NCBI RefSeq assembly: GCF_003702705.1 | Contig: NZ_QZMN01000001.1 | Location: forward strand, 1 to 64,000 | Reading direction: 5' to 3' | DNA: 64,000 nt | From: Ornithinimicrobium cerasi | GTDB taxonomy: Bacteria; Actinomycetota; Actinomycetes; Actinomycetales; Dermatophilaceae | In this document: piece after piece, positions 41,090 to 50,848 of the stretch | How the letters are laid out: each line of letters opens with the position of its first letter | Position numbering within the stretch: the stretch's first letter is position 1 | The notes under the pieces: generated by a model | What the model was told of the DNA's origin: nothing | Seen by the model: only the letters and a program-made list of their open reading frames with translations | Databases searched by the model: none | Program-made: the position numbers and the translations under genes

Positions 41090-43039
41090 TCAGACCTGCG
41101 TGCCACGCCGGCCGGCGCGGGTGGCGAGGAGGGCGGCGCCGGCGGCGGCCACGAGGACCCCGGCGCCCCCGAGGAGCCAGGCCCACGGCATACCACCCGG
41201 GTCGGCGGCCGGCGGCGGGGTCGATGCAGCCGGCGGGGGCACCGGCGTCGAGGAGGCGGTGGGCTCGACGGCCTCGTCCTGCAAGTCCACGGGCGGGGCG
41301 GAGGTCGACGCCGACTGGTCCGGGGCACCGCCGTCGAGGGTGAGCGGGGCGGGGACCGCCTCGCCGACCACGTCGATCGTCAGCGTCAGGGGGATCGGGG
41401 TCCCCGAGTCGTCGGGGGCGTAGGCCAGCGACAGGTAGTAGTCGCCCTCGGTGGCGGGCTTCTCGGAGCGTCCCCGGTTGCTGAAGGTGATCTGACCGCT
41501 GCTGGAGGCCCCGGAGGCCGGGCGCTTGGGCGAGACGATCATGTTGCCGTCCCCGTCCAGCTCACCGACGGCCTCGGTCGACAGGAGGTTGAGGATGGTC
41601 CCACGGTAGGGGGTGTAGATGTCGCGCACCAGCAGCCGGCCCACGGACCCCAGGCTCTCCAGCTGCGCCTCGCTCATCTGGGCAGGATCGCTGTCCACCT
41701 GCATCTGGACCGCCTGCCCCAAGGATGCCGGGACGCTGAAGAACAGCACCTCCCCAGGCATCGCGTCGACGGCGTACGTCGTTCCCGGGGTGACGGGAGC
41801 GGCGTCGTTGAACGACGTACCGGGCACGATCTCCTGCGGCTGACCGCTCGGCTCCATCGGTGTCCACTCGGGGAGGCTCGCGACCTCGGGGATGGCTGCC
41901 TGCGCCAGGACCGGTGTTTCGCCGACCAGCAGCTCGAAGGGGACGCCCTCCGTGGCCCCGTAAGGCTCAACGGTCGTGATCGACAACCGCAGCTCGAGGG
42001 CGCTCTGGCAGTCGTCAGGTTCCTCGGGTCCTGGCCCGGCAGCCGGGATCTGCACACTGTCGGACATGATCGAGGCGCCGGACACGTCTGTCCCGGCGTA
42101 GAAGCGGTTGGACGCACACCTGCGGCCGTCGGTCGTCGCCAGCTGCAACTCGGCCATGGCCGTCCTACCGCTACTCGGCTGTCCCGAGGCCCCCACCCAG
42201 ATCTCGGTCCCCGGCACCGAGCGACGGATCGTGTAGGACTTCGGCTGTCCCGGCACCCCGAAGGTGTCCGTGTACTGACCCCCAGGCGTGAGGTCGGGCC
42301 CGCCCGTCGCGTCGGTCGTTCCCGAGACGGGGGTGCCCTGGACCGTGAAGGGACGGAAGGCGCGGCTGCTCACCCGGGTGAGGACGGCGGTGAGCGACGC
42401 CGCGTCGGTGGCGTCGTAGTACTTGCCTCCGCCAGCCTCGGCGATGCACTGCAGCTGGCCACGGGTCTGCTCGTCGGCGCCGAGGCCGACGGTGTGGACC
42501 ACCAGGTCGAGGCCGTCTGCCGTGAGCTGCTCGGCGACCTCGCAGGGGTCAGGGTCACAGGTGGCGATGCCGTCGGAGACGAGCACGATGGTGCGGTTGC
42601 CCACCTCTCCCAGATCCTGGGCTGCCTCCTGCAGGGCGTGGGCGATCGGCGTCTCGCCGAGGGGGGAGTAGTCCTCGACCGCGGTGGACAGGGCGTCGGC
42701 GTTGTCGGTTCCGATCGGCACGACCAGCTCGCTGTCGGTGCACTTGTCCTTGGCCGGCTGGTCGAGGGCCACCGAGCCGCCGAAGACGCGCAGGCCGACC
42801 GACTGCGCCGGGTCGAGGCCGTCGATGAGCTCATTCAGGGCGGCGCGGGCGGCGTCGATCTTGGGCTCACCCTCGGCGTCCGCGTCCTCCATCGAGCGGG
42901 AGGCGTCCAGCAGGAGAAGCATCGACGCGTCGCCGACCCCGTCGGTGGGTTGGGCAGCGATCGGCGCGCCGACAGCAGCATGGGGCGTCAGGAGCAGCGC
43001 GGTGGCGAGCGCCACGGATCGGGTCAGCCGGAGCAGCAT
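41090..43039 (-). CDS. Secreted/membrane-anchored von Willebrand factor A domain protein
   Basis: The product has 649 residues. A signal peptide ('MLLRLTRSVALATALLLTPHAAVGA') precedes a vWA domain with MIDAS residues 'LLLDASRSM' (DxSxS) and later 'LVSDGIATC'. A long beta-rich region with scattered cysteines follows. A Pro/Ser/Thr-rich stalk and a C-terminal helix ('AWLLGGAGVLVAAAGAALLATRAG') anchor it outside. The vWA domain would bind a metal-dependent partner. ATG 43039 has GAGGGGA upstream. It is divergent from an XRE regulator and convergent with a kinase. Confidence 0.88.
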   Translation of the reverse strand: MLLRLTRSVALATALLLTPHAAVGAPIAAQPTDGVGDASMLLLLDASRSMEDADAEGEPKIDAARAALNELIDGLDPAQSVGLRVFGGSVALDQPAKDKCTDSELVVPIGTDNADALSTAVEDYSPLGETPIAHALQEAAQDLGEVGNRTIVLVSDGIATCDPDPCEVAEQLTADGLDLVVHTVGLGADEQTRGQLQCIAEAGGGKYYDATDAASLTAVLTRVSSRAFRPFTVQGTPVSGTTDATGGPDLTPGGQYTDTFGVPGQPKSYTIRRSVPGTEIWVGASGQPSSGRTAMAELQLATTDGRRCASNRFYAGTDVSGASIMSDSVQIPAAGPGPEEPDDCQSALELRLSITTVEPYGATEGVPFELLVGETPVLAQAAIPEVASLPEWTPMEPSGQPQEIVPGTSFNDAAPVTPGTTYAVDAMPGEVLFFSVPASLGQAVQMQVDSDPAQMSEAQLESLGSVGRLLVRDIYTPYRGTILNLLSTEAVGELDGDGNMIVSPKRPASGASSSGQITFSNRGRSEKPATEGDYYLSLAYAPDDSGTPIPLTLTIDVVGEAVPAPLTLDGGAPDQSASTSAPPVDLQDEAVEPTASSTPVPPPAASTPPPAADPGGMPWAWLLGGAGVLVAAAGAALLATRAGRRGTQV

Positions 43040-43054
43040 GAACGTTCCCCTCAG

Positions 43055-43115
43055 ATCAGGTAGTGTTTGTGATGGCAAACATAGTGCGTTTGCAATCGCG
43101 AAGTCAAGCGAAGGG
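43055..43115. promoter_or_regulatory. AT-richer divergent control region with TTTG/CAAA palindromes
   Basis: TGTTTG-N6-CAAACA (43065-43082) is a perfect inverted repeat followed by another GTTTGC half-site near 43088. A TAGTGT -10-like box is at 43061-43066. It lies between the vWA gene and the XRE regulator, a likely autoregulatory operator. Base composition is clearly lower in GC than the surroundings. Confidence 0.5.
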
Positions 43116-43122
43116 TGTCGGC

Positions 43123-43677
43123 ATGTCGGACGTGGCGCGCAACGTCGCCGAGCAGATCGATCTGTATGGCGAGCCGCTGGCTGACCTGTTCGCGCGGCTC
43201 ACCTCCGAGCTGGGCCTGTCCCAGGCGGGTCTGGCGCGGACGGTGGGCATGTCTCCCCCCATGCTCTCCCAGCTCGGTTCCGGACACCGCATCAAGATCG
43301 GCAACCCGTCCGTCCTGCGTCGGCTGGAGGCGCTCCTGCAGCTGCACGATGAGGTCACCGCCGGCCGAGTGGCCACGGACGACCTGGAGACTCTCCTCGC
43401 CCAGGTGAGGGAGTCCACCCAGCCCTGGACGACGACGCGCCACGACCTGCGCCCTGCAGCCGACGCTCCGGTAATGGACGACTCCGACCCTGACCTGGCG
43501 GGAGCCGAGACCGTGCGCAGCCTGCTGCGGGCCGTCGCGTCCGGCTCCGACCTGCGGGACGCGGCCGAGCGGCTCGCTCCGCACCACCCGGCGCTCGCCG
43601 ACCTGCTGCGGACCTACGGCCTCGGTAGCGTGGAGGATTCGGTTGAGCACCTGCGCAACCACCGTGAGCTCTTCTGA
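43123..43677 (+). CDS. XRE-family helix-turn-helix regulator
   Basis: The product has 184 residues. The N-terminal helix-turn-helix is 'LADLFARLTSELGLSQAGLARTVGMSPPMLSQLGSGHRIKIGNPSVLRRLEALLQL'. The remaining ~110 residues are helical, with no known ligand domain. ATG 43123 has AAGGG upstream. An in-frame ATG at 43072, near a TAGTGT box, would add 17 residues. It is divergent from the vWA gene, with inverted repeats between, so it probably represses that gene and itself. Confidence 0.82.
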   Translation: MSDVARNVAEQIDLYGEPLADLFARLTSELGLSQAGLARTVGMSPPMLSQLGSGHRIKIGNPSVLRRLEALLQLHDEVTAGRVATDDLETLLAQVRESTQPWTTTRHDLRPAADAPVMDDSDPDLAGAETVRSLLRAVASGSDLRDAAERLAPHHPALADLLRTYGLGSVEDSVEHLRNHRELF

Positions 43678-43775
43678 GAGGAAGGCGCCGTGCCGCCACC
43701 GCTGTCCCTGAACATCCCGGTCGGGCCTTGCGCCAGTCCGGTGAACAGCCATGCTGCGGCGGAGCGGGCGTTCCG

Positions 43776-44840
43776 GTGAAGACCGTCCTGCTCAGGCTCG
43801 AGGAGCTGCAGCAGCGCCACCCGTGGCTCGGCTTCCCGGTGGCGGTGGTCTACAAGTTCATCGACGACCACGGCGTCTACCTCTCGGTGCTGATCACCTA
43901 CTACGGCTTCCTGGCGCTCTTCCCACTCCTGCTGCTGCTGACCTCGGGGCTGGGTTTCGTGCTGGACGACCAGCCGGAGCTGCGGGAGCGGATCCTGGAG
44001 ACCGCGGTCAGCCAGTTCCCCGTCATCGGTTCGCAGCTGGGCGACGAGGGGTTCGGCGGCAGCACGACGGCGGTGGTGATCGGCGGGCTGGTGGCCGTGT
44101 GGGGGGCGATCCGCGCCTCGCAGGCGACCCTGCACATGATGAACATCTGCTGGGCGGTGCCGCGGCACTCGCGGCCGGACCCGCTCCGGTCCCCGATCCG
44201 GGCGCTGCCGCTCATCGCGGTGGCCGGGCTGATGCTGCTCGGTACCACGGTCGGAACGGTCCTGGCCACGAGCGCGGGGGCGTATGGCGTGACCCTCCAG
44301 CGGGCGGTGCCCTACCTCGTCGTGGTGTTCAGCTTCGTCGTCGCCGTACTCGTCTTCAGCCTCGGGATGTGGCTGGGAACCACCTTCCGGCTGCGGTGGA
44401 CGCAGGTGCTACCCGGTGCTCTCGTCGCGGCCGTGGGGTGGCTGCTGCTGCAACGCTTCGGGATCACCTACGCCAACCAGATCGTCAGGGAGGCGGGCGA
44501 CACCTACGGGGTGTTCGCGTTCGTCCTGGGGCTGATCGGGTTCATCTTCGTGGCGGCCCAGATCGTCGTGCTCGCGGTCGAGGTGAACGTGGTGCGGGTC
44601 AAGAAGCTGTGGCCGCGAGCGCTGCTCGGGCCGTTCACGCGGTCGGTGTCGCTCACGCCTGCCGACGTGCGGGCCTACCAGGAGACGACGGCCGCGACCG
44701 CCATCAAGGACTACCAGGGGGTCGAGGTGAGCTTCGACCAGCACCTGGCGGGGACGCCCGTCACGCAGCGCCGTCAGGCGGCCGCGGCCGAGGCGGACGC
44801 GGAGGAACGCTCGGAGGACGAGGGCAGCGGGAACCGCTAG
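43776..44840 (+). CDS. YihY/BrkB-family inner membrane protein
   Basis: The product has 354 residues with six membrane helices in the YihY/BrkB arrangement: 'VYKFIDDHGVYLSVLITYYGFLALFPLLLLLTSGLGF', 'WGAIRASQATLHMMNICWAV', 'LPLIAVAGLMLLGTTVGTVL', 'VPYLVVVFSFVVAVLVFSLG', 'WTQVLPGALVAAVGWLLLQRFG', 'YGVFAFVLGLIGFIFVAAQIVVLAVEVNVV'. The C-terminal ~70 residues are cytosolic and charged. The transport role is unproven for the family. GTG 43776 is the likely start. Confidence 0.88.
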   Translation: MKTVLLRLEELQQRHPWLGFPVAVVYKFIDDHGVYLSVLITYYGFLALFPLLLLLTSGLGFVLDDQPELRERILETAVSQFPVIGSQLGDEGFGGSTTAVVIGGLVAVWGAIRASQATLHMMNICWAVPRHSRPDPLRSPIRALPLIAVAGLMLLGTTVGTVLATSAGAYGVTLQRAVPYLVVVFSFVVAVLVFSLGMWLGTTFRLRWTQVLPGALVAAVGWLLLQRFGITYANQIVREAGDTYGVFAFVLGLIGFIFVAAQIVVLAVEVNVVRVKKLWPRALLGPFTRSVSLTPADVRAYQETTAATAIKDYQGVEVSFDQHLAGTPVTQRRQAAAAEADAEERSEDEGSGNR

Positions 44841-44867
44841 GCGGACCAGCCGGGGGCGTCGGCGTCC

Positions 44868-45650
44868 TCAGCGCGTCTCGTCGGTCGGGCCGTCGCCCGT
44901 GCGGCGCTCGCCGGGAGGCGGGGGCGGTGCCCAGGGGTCGTGCGGCTCCTGGCCGGCTCCCTGGCCCTGGCCGTAGCCGCGCTGTCCCTGGGTCTGGGAC
45001 TGCCCGTAGCCCTGCTGTCCCTCGCCGTAGCCCTGGGACTGCCCGTACCCGACGGGCTGCCCCTGCCGGTAGCCGACGCCGGGAGCCAGGGCTGCCTTGC
45101 GGTCGCGGCTGCGGCCCACCAGCCAGAGGATCAGCCCGAGCAGCGTGATGATGCCCAGCGGCACGAGGGCCAGGGCCCCCAGCGCCGCCGCGGTGATGCC
45201 GATGACGCCCGACGCAGGCAGGGCGCCGGTGACCTGGGCGGCCCCACCGGAGCACTCGACCGTGTAGTCACCCGCCTCCGCGGCGGTGATGGTGCCGACG
45301 ACGCGGTACTGCTCGCCCGCCGCCAGGTCGCTCACGGCCTGGTCGGGTGTGGTCGGCACCGACACCCCGTCCGGATCGGTCACGGTGCACTGCGGCTCCT
45401 CCGCGGACGAGCTGACGATCGCCCTGATGCTGCGCTCCGGCATGGAGACCGTGGTCGTCCCCTCCACCGGGATCAGGTCGTTCTCCATGGCGCTGAAGGC
45501 CCGGAACGCCTGGCTCCCGCCCCAGATCATCACCCCGGCGGTGATGAGCGAGAGGAGGAGGCCGATCAGGAACATCCACTTCCCGGCGGTGCGCATGCCG
45601 CTGCGGCGCTGGGGTACCTGGGCCGACGGTCCGTAGGCGTAGGAGCTCAT
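44868..45650 (-). CDS. Two-helix membrane protein with extracytoplasmic beta domain and Gln/Gly/Tyr-rich tail
   Basis: The product has 260 residues. One helix at about 25-45, a ~110-residue extracytoplasmic domain with two Cys ('PQCTVTDPDG', 'YTVECSGG'), a second helix at about 152-182 and a disordered cytosolic tail with 'YGQ/GYGEGQ' repeats. The same plan, including 'CTV..PDG/SGD' and 'YRVVGT/FQVVGT', recurs in the next gene (45704-46645), so the two are probable paralogues. The function is unknown. Confidence 0.75.
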   Translation of the reverse strand: MSSYAYGPSAQVPQRRSGMRTAGKWMFLIGLLLSLITAGVMIWGGSQAFRAFSAMENDLIPVEGTTTVSMPERSIRAIVSSSAEEPQCTVTDPDGVSVPTTPDQAVSDLAAGEQYRVVGTITAAEAGDYTVECSGGAAQVTGALPASGVIGITAAALGALALVPLGIITLLGLILWLVGRSRDRKAALAPGVGYRQGQPVGYGQSQGYGEGQQGYGQSQTQGQRGYGQGQGAGQEPHDPWAPPPPPGERRTGDGPTDETR

Positions 45651-45703
45651 GAACCCACGGTATGCCGTCGCGCCGGGCCGGGCGCGCCCGGCCCTGGGTG
45701 GCC

Positions 45704-46645
45704 TCAGCGGTAGGTGTCGTCCCGCTCGTCCCCGGACGAGGAGGTGTCGGCCGGTTCGATGACGTTGCCGTCCTCGTCGACGTACACCAGCGCGCCGGAC
45801 CGGAGCAGGTCAGCGATCTCCTGCTCCGACAGGGCTGCCAGCTCCTCGTCGGACAGATGGACGACCTCGTCCTCGTCCTCGGTCGCGTCCATGGGCGCGG
45901 CAGGCGGAGGTTCGCTGTCGACGTCGCCGTCGACCTCGCTGCCGGCCTGCTCGGCGGCCGCCTGGGCGTTCTCCTCCTCCCACCACTCCTCGGCCCCCTC
46001 CGACGGTGGCCCGGCGACGTCCGCCTCGTCCTCCTCGTCGTCCTCGATGCCGTGCCGGACGACGAGGCTGAGGATGCCGCCGATGAGCGCGAGCGTGAAC
46101 CCGCCGAAGACGCCCAGGCTGCCGAGCATGAGACCGCCCAGCCGCATCAGGGCTGATGCGGGGCTGACCTCGGGGGCCACGACGACTCCCAGCCCGGAGC
46201 AGTCGATCTGGTGGGCGCCGGCAGCCGAGGTGCGGAAGGTCCCGACCACCTGGAAGCGTGCGAGCGGGTTGTCGACGCCGACGCGGCGGTCCTCGTCCTT
46301 GAGGTGGCTCACCGGCACGTCCCCGGAGGGACCGGCCACGGTGCAGGTGATCTCCTCCACCGGGGTGGGGAGGACCTCACCCGGCGCCACCAGCCCCCCG
46401 GTCACGTAGAGCGAACGGGTCGTCTCCGCGTCGAGGTCCACCGTCGCCGTGCCGTCGAGGAGCTCGCTGGAGTTCGAGGTGAGGTGGTTGAGGAGCGACC
46501 GGGTGGCCAGGCCCGCGACGAGGGTGACGACCAGGGAGATGGCGAGCAGGAGCAAGCCGACGCGGAGCATCGAGCGGCCGGACCGACGCAGGCGACCGCG
46601 ACTGCTGTGCGGACGGTCGACGGGGTCGAGGGGCTCGGAGGACAT
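45704..46645 (-). CDS. Two-helix membrane protein with extracytoplasmic beta domain and acidic tail
   Basis: The product has 313 residues. It has the same topology as the 44868-45650 protein: helix at about 25-50, extracytoplasmic domain ('ITCTVAGPSGDVPVSH', 'FQVVGTFRTSAAGAHQIDCSG'), helix near 170-195, then a ~115-residue highly acidic tail ending in 'LSDEELAALSEQEIADLLRSGALVYVDEDGNVI'. The tail differs entirely from the paralogue, suggesting different cytosolic partners. The function is unknown. Confidence 0.75.
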   Translation of the reverse strand: MSSEPLDPVDRPHSSRGRLRRSGRSMLRVGLLLLAISLVVTLVAGLATRSLLNHLTSNSSELLDGTATVDLDAETTRSLYVTGGLVAPGEVLPTPVEEITCTVAGPSGDVPVSHLKDEDRRVGVDNPLARFQVVGTFRTSAAGAHQIDCSGLGVVVAPEVSPASALMRLGGLMLGSLGVFGGFTLALIGGILSLVVRHGIEDDEEDEADVAGPPSEGAEEWWEEENAQAAAEQAGSEVDGDVDSEPPPAAPMDATEDEDEVVHLSDEELAALSEQEIADLLRSGALVYVDEDGNVIEPADTSSSGDERDDTYR

Positions 46646-46742
46646 GACCCTGACTCTAAGCGCTCGCCCCGGCGCCGGACAGGTGAGTCATCGGTGGCGG
46701 GGCGGCGCGCCACGCAGGACCGGAGAAGACGCCGCGGCGGTC

Positions 46743-48248
46743 TCACGAGGCCCGGCGGAAGACCGGGAGCACGGGCGGGGGAGGCCGGTAGCTCTCCGGA
46801 GGAGGTCTGAGCTGACGGGGATGCTCCCGCGCCAGGTTGCAGCGGGCGCAGAGGCCCTGACCGTTGTCGTCGTCGGTCGCTCCGTCGTCGGCGAAGCGCT
46901 GGATGTGGTCGACGTGACGGATGGGGGCCCCGCACCAGGCGTGGCGGCAGGTCTGGTCACGAGCGATCACCAGGTCGCGCAGGGCCCCGGTGAAGAACCG
47001 CCTCCGCGTGTCCCTGGTGAGCAGGCGGCCCGTCGCGGGGTCCGCGAACAGTCGCCGCAGCCAGACCTTGGCCGCGACGACCGTGTCGGTGTCTGTGTCT
47101 GTGTCTGTGTCTGTGTCGGTGTCGGTGGCCGAGCCTGTGCGGGTGTCGGTGTCGGTGGCCGAGCCTGTGCGGGTGTCGGTGGCGGCGTCGGTGTCGGTGT
47201 CGGTGGCGGCTTGCCACGTGGCGTGCGCGGAGACGTCAGGCACGACCCCGTGGAGCATCGAGCAGGCGAAGTCGGTGCACCTCGCGCCGTCGGGGCAGAC
47301 GGCCGTGTCGGCGCAGTCCGGCCCGTCGGGGGAGGAGGACCTGTCGCACGATCCCTGCGGGGGCACGGGGTCCTCAGCCGCCTCGGCCCGGGGCCGGAGC
47401 AGATCACGGGCGGTCTCGGCCGGGACGGGTCCGTAGCCGACGAGGTCGGCCGCGTCCGACGTCCCACCGAAGGGGGCGGCATCGGTGATCACGAGCCCGA
47501 CCTCCACGTCGATGCCGTCGACGACAGACCGGCCGGTCAGGCGCGAGAAGAGCTCGTCCGCCATCAGCTGCTGCAGCGTGCGGGGATCACCCGCCGCCTG
47601 CATCGACGTGGCGTGCGTCCTCAACGCGCTGTAGCAGGCGATCGCCTCGGGAGCAGGCAGTCGTGCCGAGAGCAACCCCATCACGTCGGGGCACGGGCGG
47701 ATCATCACACCGCGGTCCTTGACCGCCCTGCGCGCGCGATCGACATACCCCTGGGGGTCCACCTCGTAGACCAGACCGCGCGCCGTCGCGACCATCTCCC
47801 GGGTGGACGCCCCGTCCAGGGCGTCCGCGAGCCTCCGGTCGACCTCGGTCCGGAGCTCGGGGGACAGGCACGCGGTGGCCTCGGTGATCGCCCGGGCCTG
47901 GTAGTCGTCGATGGTCCTCCTCGCCAGGGCCGCGAGAGTGCAGGGCATCTCGACCACGAGGGCCTTGGCACTGGTCAGCTCCCGCGACCCCCAGTACGGC
48001 GAGGTCATCCGGGCGGTCGCCAGGTCGTCGGGGACGGCCCTGCCGGCGCGGGAGGGCGCCACGCCCTGCTCGATCTGCCGGGCCACCTGCGAGGTGGAGA
48101 AACCCACCTGGACCTGCACCGCGACGGCTGACAAGGACCGCGTCGTCAGCTCGAGCTCACGGAGCAGCGCGAGCCGCTCGTCGTCGTCCATCGCGGCGAG
48201 GTCGAGGCCGGGGAGCAGGCCACGCCACTCGGCCAGCCGCTCCGACAT
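46743..48248 (-). CDS. DUF222 / 13E12-repeat HNH endonuclease
   Basis: The product has 501 residues. The long N-terminal DUF222 region is followed by a low-complexity Thr-Asp repeat (coded about 47085-47215) and a C-terminal HNH nuclease: 'RDQTCRHAWCGAPIRHVDHIQRFADDGATDDDNGQGLCARCNLARE', with Cys pairs and the His-His catalytic dyad. Such proteins are repeated in mycobacterial and related genomes, and their role is unclear. ATG 48248 is preferred; GTG 48275 is possible. A TTCGAA-16-TAGTAT promoter lies at 48354-48327. Confidence 0.88.
   Translation of the reverse strand: MSERLAEWRGLLPGLDLAAMDDDERLALLRELELTTRSLSAVAVQVQVGFSTSQVARQIEQGVAPSRAGRAVPDDLATARMTSPYWGSRELTSAKALVVEMPCTLAALARRTIDDYQARAITEATACLSPELRTEVDRRLADALDGASTREMVATARGLVYEVDPQGYVDRARRAVKDRGVMIRPCPDVMGLLSARLPAPEAIACYSALRTHATSMQAAGDPRTLQQLMADELFSRLTGRSVVDGIDVEVGLVITDAAPFGGTSDAADLVGYGPVPAETARDLLRPRAEAAEDPVPPQGSCDRSSSPDGPDCADTAVCPDGARCTDFACSMLHGVVPDVSAHATWQAATDTDTDAATDTRTGSATDTDTRTGSATDTDTDTDTDTDTDTVVAAKVWLRRLFADPATGRLLTRDTRRRFFTGALRDLVIARDQTCRHAWCGAPIRHVDHIQRFADDGATDDDNGQGLCARCNLAREHPRQLRPPPESYRPPPPVLPVFRRAS
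47085..47215. repeat. Thr-Asp coding repeat inside the HNH gene
   Basis: GTGTCT/GTGTCG hexamer repeats code for alternating Thr-Asp. A 30-bp unit is duplicated at 47116-47145 and 47146-47175. The length is likely to vary between strains by slippage. Confidence 0.8.
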
Positions 48249-48326
48249 CGACGTGAACCGATGCACGACCCCCACCCCCCTCCCGCTGCGGACGGTCGGT
48301 CCCCTCAGACCCGACCTCGTACAGAC

Positions 48327-48354
48327 ATACTACCCAATCATCGCCCTGTTCGAA
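48327..48354 (-). promoter_or_regulatory. Promoter of the DUF222/HNH gene
   Basis: On the minus strand TTCGAA (48349-48354) is 16 nt from TAGTAT (48327-48332), in an unusually AT-rich stretch upstream of the gene. TTCGAA is itself a palindrome but does not form a full actinobacterial LexA box. Confidence 0.5.
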
Positions 48355-48392
48355 CGTCTGTCCACAGCGTGTCTCGCACGGTCGTTCCCACG

Positions 48393-49561
<1,169 letters not shown>

Positions 49562-49565
<4 letters not shown>

Positions 49566-50848
49566 GAGGGCCGCACCCGCGTCGTCTTCGTCGAGGCGGT
49601 GTCGAGCTCCATCTCGTCGAGCTTGTCGACGTTGCGGCGCAACCGGACCCGGCCGGTCGAGGCGTCCTCGATGTCCACCACCCGGGACAGCCGTGACGTC
49701 GCAGCCTCGTCACCGGTCTCCCGGGCCAGCTGGACGGCCCGTCCCAGCTTGGACGTGGCGGTCGCGTCGTCGCCGATCGCCTTGGCGCGCAGGCCGTCCT
49801 GGATCGCCGAGGCCAGCTCGGTCTGGCCGGTGTAGTGCGCGACCTCGGGGCTTATCTGCGCGGTGAGCAGGCTGTCCGCGGACCACCGGGCCTTGACCAG
49901 GCCCTGCGCCCTCACGTCGGACCCGACGGCCAGCTGGACGCGCGCGGCCAGCTGCTCCTGGCCGATCGCCTTGGGCGCCAGGCGGACCGCCACGTGGTAG
50001 TCGCGGGTCTCGTCGCCCCACGCCCCCGTGTCGTAACCACCGGTGAGCGGGTTGACCTCCACCCGCCGCGCGGAGAGGTCCTCGAGCGTCGGGGACACCT
50101 GCTTGACGAACAGCACCTCTGCGCCCTGCGGCGCCCAGACGCGCAGCTGCGTGTCGCTGACGCCCCGGCCCATCGACTGCTGCATGAGCTGGGCGAAGTC
50201 CTCGGGCAACCCCTCCCAGGTGCGGATCAGGTCGACCGTGCCCATCAGCGCCTCGGCGATCCGCCGCACCTCCGCCACCTGCCAGGCGGCGCCGAGCCCA
50301 CGGCAGTCCACCTCGAACCGGCCGCGCACCTGCTCGATCGCCCACGACAGCTCGTCCGGGGTCTCGTGCTGGTTGGCGCCGTCGGTGAGCAGGATGGCGT
50401 GCCGCTTCGTCAGGCTGGGCACCGTGCCGAAGAGCTGGCCGGCGGCGAGCAGCCAACGGCCCATCGCCGTGCCGCCGCCGGGCGCGAGGCGCTGCAGCGA
50501 GCGCTTCGCCTCGAGGCGGGTCTGCGCCGACATGCGCGCCATCGCGGCGGACATCCCGTTGGGGTAGCACAGGGCAGCCTCGTGGTTGCCGGCGACGATC
50601 GCGAACCACACGCCGTCGACGATCTGGTCGAGGGCGGCGGACGCGGCGTAGGCGGCGGCCTGCACGCCCTGCACGTCCATCGACCCGGAGACGTCCACGA
50701 TGATGATCTCGCCCGCCTCGCCCGACGCCGAGCTCATCGGCGCCACCGTGCCGGCCCCGGTGCAGGTCACCGACACGATCGCGTGGACGTCCGTGCCGCC
50801 GTCGGGCAGGAACTCGTTCTGGTGGACGGTCGTCGTGAACTCAGCCAT
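49562..50848 (-). CDS. Cytoplasmic von Willebrand factor A domain protein
   Basis: The product has 428 residues. The vWA domain starts at about 45, with a full MIDAS: 'DVSGS' (Asp52, Ser54, Ser56), Thr127 in 'GGGTAMG' and Asp156 in 'LLTDGANQ'. A C-terminal ~200-residue beta/helical region ends in a Lys/Arg/Asp-rich tail. There is no signal or membrane helix, so it acts in the cytosol, unlike the secreted vWA at 41090. ATG 50848 overlaps the PP2C stop. It is probably a scaffold in the kinase pathway. Confidence 0.9.

Noticed and set aside
48341-48360. TTCGAAC upstream of the HNH gene as a LexA/SOS box
   Set aside because: The actinobacterial LexA site needs two half-sites with a 4-nt spacer, as in TCGAAC-N4-GTTCGA. 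Only one overlapping palindrome is present.
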